Source of the DNA: a bacterium
GTDB lineage: Bacteria > UBA6262 > WVXT01
NCBI GenBank assembly: GCA_035530055.1
Contig: DATKVN010000012.1
Span: forward strand, 1 to 8,305
DNA length: 8,305 nucleotides
Direction: 5' to 3'
Below the pieces are notes generated by a model. That model was not told where the DNA came from. It searched no databases and worked only from the letters and a program-made list of their open reading frames with translations. Positions 6,586 to 8,305 of this stretch are shown here, in pieces. Made by a program: the position numbers and the translations under genes. Each line of letters opens with the position of its first letter. Position 1 is the stretch's first letter.

Positions 6586-6596
6586 CCTTTGTGGAA

Positions 6597-6680
6597 GGGG
6601 GCGCCGGTCGCGACGAGTAAGGAGCGACGACCGAGCGAAACGAGGGAAAGGCGCGGGCGGAAGACGCTTGAGCGCCCCGG
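6597..6680. repeat. GC-rich, GAGCGA-rich structured island
   Basis: This 84-bp stretch is far richer in G+C than the surrounding sequence. It is built of short degenerate repeats (GCGACGAG, GAGCGACGAC, CGAGCGAAACGAG). It is closed by GGGGCGC (6598-6604) with GCGCCCC (6672-6678). Inside it can pair GGTCG (6606-6610) with CGACC (6628-6632), or GCGCC (6601-6605) with GGCGC (6650-6654) in an alternative fold, and it holds a small GCG-GAAGA-CGC hairpin (6657-6667). It encodes no convincing protein. Its composition suggests a dispersed intergenic repeat or an inserted element; its function is unknown. Confidence 0.55.
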
Positions 6681-6690
6681 AGACAGAGAG

Positions 6691-6713
6691 TCCCCGATAT
6701 GTAATATCGGGGA
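6691..6713. repeat. perfect 10-bp hairpin related to the CCCCGAT repeats
   Basis: TCCCCGATAT (6691-6700), loop GTA, ATATCGGGGA (6704-6713). The CCCCGAT / ATCGGGG core is the same as in the repeats at 4420-4495, although the loop side differs. It lies 20 nt before the rny ribosome-binding site, so it would form in the rny leader. No T-run follows, which argues against a terminator. Confidence 0.7.
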
Positions 6714-6732
6714 AGCACAGGCTGATTCACAT

Positions 6733-6740
6733 AGGAGGGA
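6733..6740 (+). promoter_or_regulatory. strong ribosome-binding site of rny
   Basis: AGGAGGGA ends 3 nt before the ATG at 6744, with the AGGAGG core 5 nt away. It is the closest match to the Shine-Dalgarno consensus in the window and fixes the rny start. rarA and fau, by contrast, have weak or no recognisable sites. Confidence 0.85.
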
Positions 6741-6743
6741 AAA

Positions 6744-8300
6744 ATGAATAGTCTAATCTTGATTGGTGCGGGTTGCCTTCTATTAGGAGTGTTGGCAGGA
6801 TATATTTTAAGATTTATTTATGCAAGACTTCAGGCCTCGTCGGTTGAAGCACAATCGAAAAGGATAATCGATTCCGCCCAGCGAGAGGCGGAATCGGAAA
6901 AGAAAGAAGGCATCCTTGAGATAAAAGATGAAATGCACAAAGCAAGGATTAAATTTGAAGAGGAAACGCGAAGTCGACGAAAAGAGTTGGAAAGTCTGGA
7001 AAAGCGATTAGCACAGAAGGATGAAAATTTAGACCGTAAAGTTGATATCCTGGAGAGAAAAGAGAGAGAAATCAACAAGAAAGAGAGATATGTTTTAGGG
7101 AAAGAAAAACATTGGGAGGAGGAAGCAAAGAAGTTAGCGCAAGCAAAGGAGGAACAAAAAAGGGTATTGGAAAGGTTAGCCAGAATGACTCCGGAAGAAG
7201 CAAAGAAAGTTCTCCTGGCCAATATGGAGGAAGAGGCTAAGAAAGAAGCGACGACAATTATTAGACGGATGGAACAAGAGGCTATAGAGATCGGAACAAT
7301 AAAAGCTAAAGGGATTTTAAGTCAGGCTATCCAGCGTTGTGTTGTGGAGCATACTGCGGATATCACCGTTTCCACAGTTTCTTTGCCCGATGATGAGATG
7401 AAAGGCCGCGTGATAGGCCGGGAAGGGAGGAATATTCGGGCTTTCGAGAACGCCACTGGAGTTGATTTAATAATTGACGACACTCCTGAAGCCATTACAC
7501 TTTCTGCCTTTGATGGGGTGAGAAGGGAAATTGCCCGGGTTGCTCTGGAAAGACTAATTGCCGATGGCAGGATTCACCCGGCAAGGATTGAAGAAATTGT
7601 AGAAAAGGCAAAGGAAGAGATGGAATCACATCTAAAGTCAGTGGGAGAACAAACAGCATTTGACGTCGGTGTTCAAGGTCTCCACCCGGAAATAATTAGG
7701 TTAATAGGTAGGCTTAAATATCGAACCAGTTATGGTCAGAATGTTCTCCAGCATTCTTTAGAGGTAGCTCACATAGCTTCTATATTGGCTGGTGAATTAG
7801 GCGTAGATGCAAAATTTGCCAGACGAGCGGGGTTGATACATGATATAGGTAAATCTATCGATCGCGACGTGGAGGGAACACATGCCCAGATTGGTGCAGA
7901 TTTAGCAAGAAAATATAATGAACCCTCGAATATGGTTAATGCCATTGCTGCCCATCATGAAGACTGCCAGGCTCAGAGTATAGAGGCAGTCCTGCTGCAG
8001 GCTGCTGATGCAGCCTCTGCTTCCCGCCCAGGTTCTCGGAGAGAATCTCTGGAATACTATTTAAAGAGGCTGGAGAAGTTGGAAAATGTAGCCAATTCTT
8101 TTCGAGGAGTAGAGAAATCTTATGCCATTCAAGCAGGACGAGAGATAAGGATTATTGTGGAACCGGAAGAGGTGGAGGATAGTATGGTGCAAAATCTGGC
8201 CAGGGAGATAGCTAAGAAAATCGAAAAAGAAATAGAGTATCCTGGACAGATAAAAGTTACGGTTATCAGAGAGACAAGAGCCATCGAAACTGCAAAATAA
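6744..8300 (+). CDS. rny: ribonuclease Y
   Basis: Membrane-anchored endoribonuclease that starts bulk mRNA decay in bacteria that often lack RNase E. The 518 residues are of typical length and the gene is complete (TAA at 8298-8300). Domains in order: one N-terminal transmembrane helix (about 3-26), a long charged coiled coil (about 30-185), a KH RNA-binding domain (about 210-275, with GREG at 225-228) and an HD phosphohydrolase domain (about 335-430). The HD domain shows LQHS (His 337), the metal-binding pair His 366-Asp 367 in IHDIGKS, AAHHED (402-407) and Asp 422. The C-terminal domain runs through [15 protein letters not shown] (466-480) to [12 protein letters not shown]. The strong ribosome-binding site decides the start. 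It is preceded by a 244-nt structured gap, so it may have its own promoter and leader control; neither is proven. The final AAAAAGG at the window edge may be the ribosome-binding site of a next gene. Confidence 0.98.
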   Translation: MNSLILIGAGCLLLGVLAGYILRFIYARLQASSVEAQSKRIIDSAQREAESEKKEGILEIKDEMHKARIKFEEETRSRRKELESLEKRLAQKDENLDRKVDILERKEREINKKERYVLGKEKHWEEEAKKLAQAKEEQKRVLERLARMTPEEAKKVLLANMEEEAKKEATTIIRRMEQEAIEIGTIKAKGILSQAIQRCVVEHTADITVSTVSLPDDEMKGRVIGREGRNIRAFENATGVDLIIDDTPEAITLSAFDGVRREIARVALERLIADGRIHPARIEEIVEKAKEEMESHLKSVGEQTAFDVGVQGLHPEIIRLIGRLKYRTSYGQNVLQHSLEVAHIASILAGELGVDAKFARRAGLIHDIGKSIDRDVEGTHAQIGADLARKYNEPSNMVNAIAAHHEDCQAQSIEAVLLQAADAASASRPGSRRESLEYYLKRLEKLENVANSFRGVEKSYAIQAGREIRIIVEPEEVEDSMVQNLAREIAKKIEKEIEYPGQIKVTVIRETRAIETAK

Positions 8301-8305
8301 AAAGG

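Noticed and set aside
6597-6713. RNase P RNA, tmRNA or SRP RNA
   Set aside because: It is too short, and the conserved cores of these RNAs are not present; only general GC-rich pairing is seen.
6350-6730. 126-residue open frame on the minus strand
   Set aside because: It overlaps the conserved C-terminus of fau and then reads through the hairpins and GC-rich island; it has no family motif.
6553-6747. 64-residue open frame on the + strand across the GC-rich island
   Set aside because: It is low-complexity Arg/Glu-rich translation of the repeat, has no ribosome-binding site of its own, and overlaps the rny ribosome-binding site and start.
6830-7222. 130-residue minus-strand open frame opposite the RNase Y coiled coil
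   Set aside because: It is an antisense shadow of the Lys/Glu-rich coiled coil, giving Ser/Phe/Leu-rich translation without motifs.

Overview
The window is a compact, single-strand (+) stretch of bacterial chromosome carrying housekeeping genes: the end of a phosphofructokinase gene, pheT, a small coiled-coil gene, zapA, a 6S RNA gene, rarA, a 5-formyltetrahydrofolate cyclo-ligase gene (fau) and rny. Coding sequence is moderately AT-rich and purine-rich on the coding strand, judged by eye. The order zapA - 6S RNA - fau - RNase Y, the pyrophosphate-type phosphofructokinase and the unusual intergenic repeats suggest a Gram-negative-type, possibly uncultivated lineage (Desulfobacterota-like or a candidate phylum such as Omnitrophota or Aerophobota). 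That placement is an impression and is not secured by any single gene.

Layout: 1-990 is the 5'-truncated phosphofructokinase gene. 991-1163 is a gap filled almost entirely by a nested inverted-repeat element (996-1120) with a 17-position terminal stem, one hairpin and a three-way junction. 1164-3599 is pheT (tRNA charging, no pheS visible). It is followed by a tightly spaced coiled-coil gene (3606-3854) and zapA (3879-4178), which probably form one transcript. 4179-4512 has no protein gene. It holds a 6S RNA (4214-4363) ending in a T7 run, further T/A homopolymer runs, and three tandem CCCCGAT-type hairpin repeats that run up to the start of rarA. 4513-5889 is rarA and 5894-6499 is fau, four bases apart. 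6500-6743 is a second structured gap with a bulged hairpin, a GC-rich purine-biased island and a perfect 10-bp hairpin related to the earlier repeats. 6744-8300 is a complete rny.

Functionally the genes cover glycolysis/gluconeogenesis, tRNA-Phe charging, Z-ring assembly, global RNA polymerase control by 6S RNA, replication-fork rescue, folate salvage and mRNA turnover. No defence, CRISPR or transposase gene is visible. The least ordinary material lies in the non-coding gaps, chiefly the 996-1120 element, the CCCCGAT hairpins and the GC-rich island before rny.
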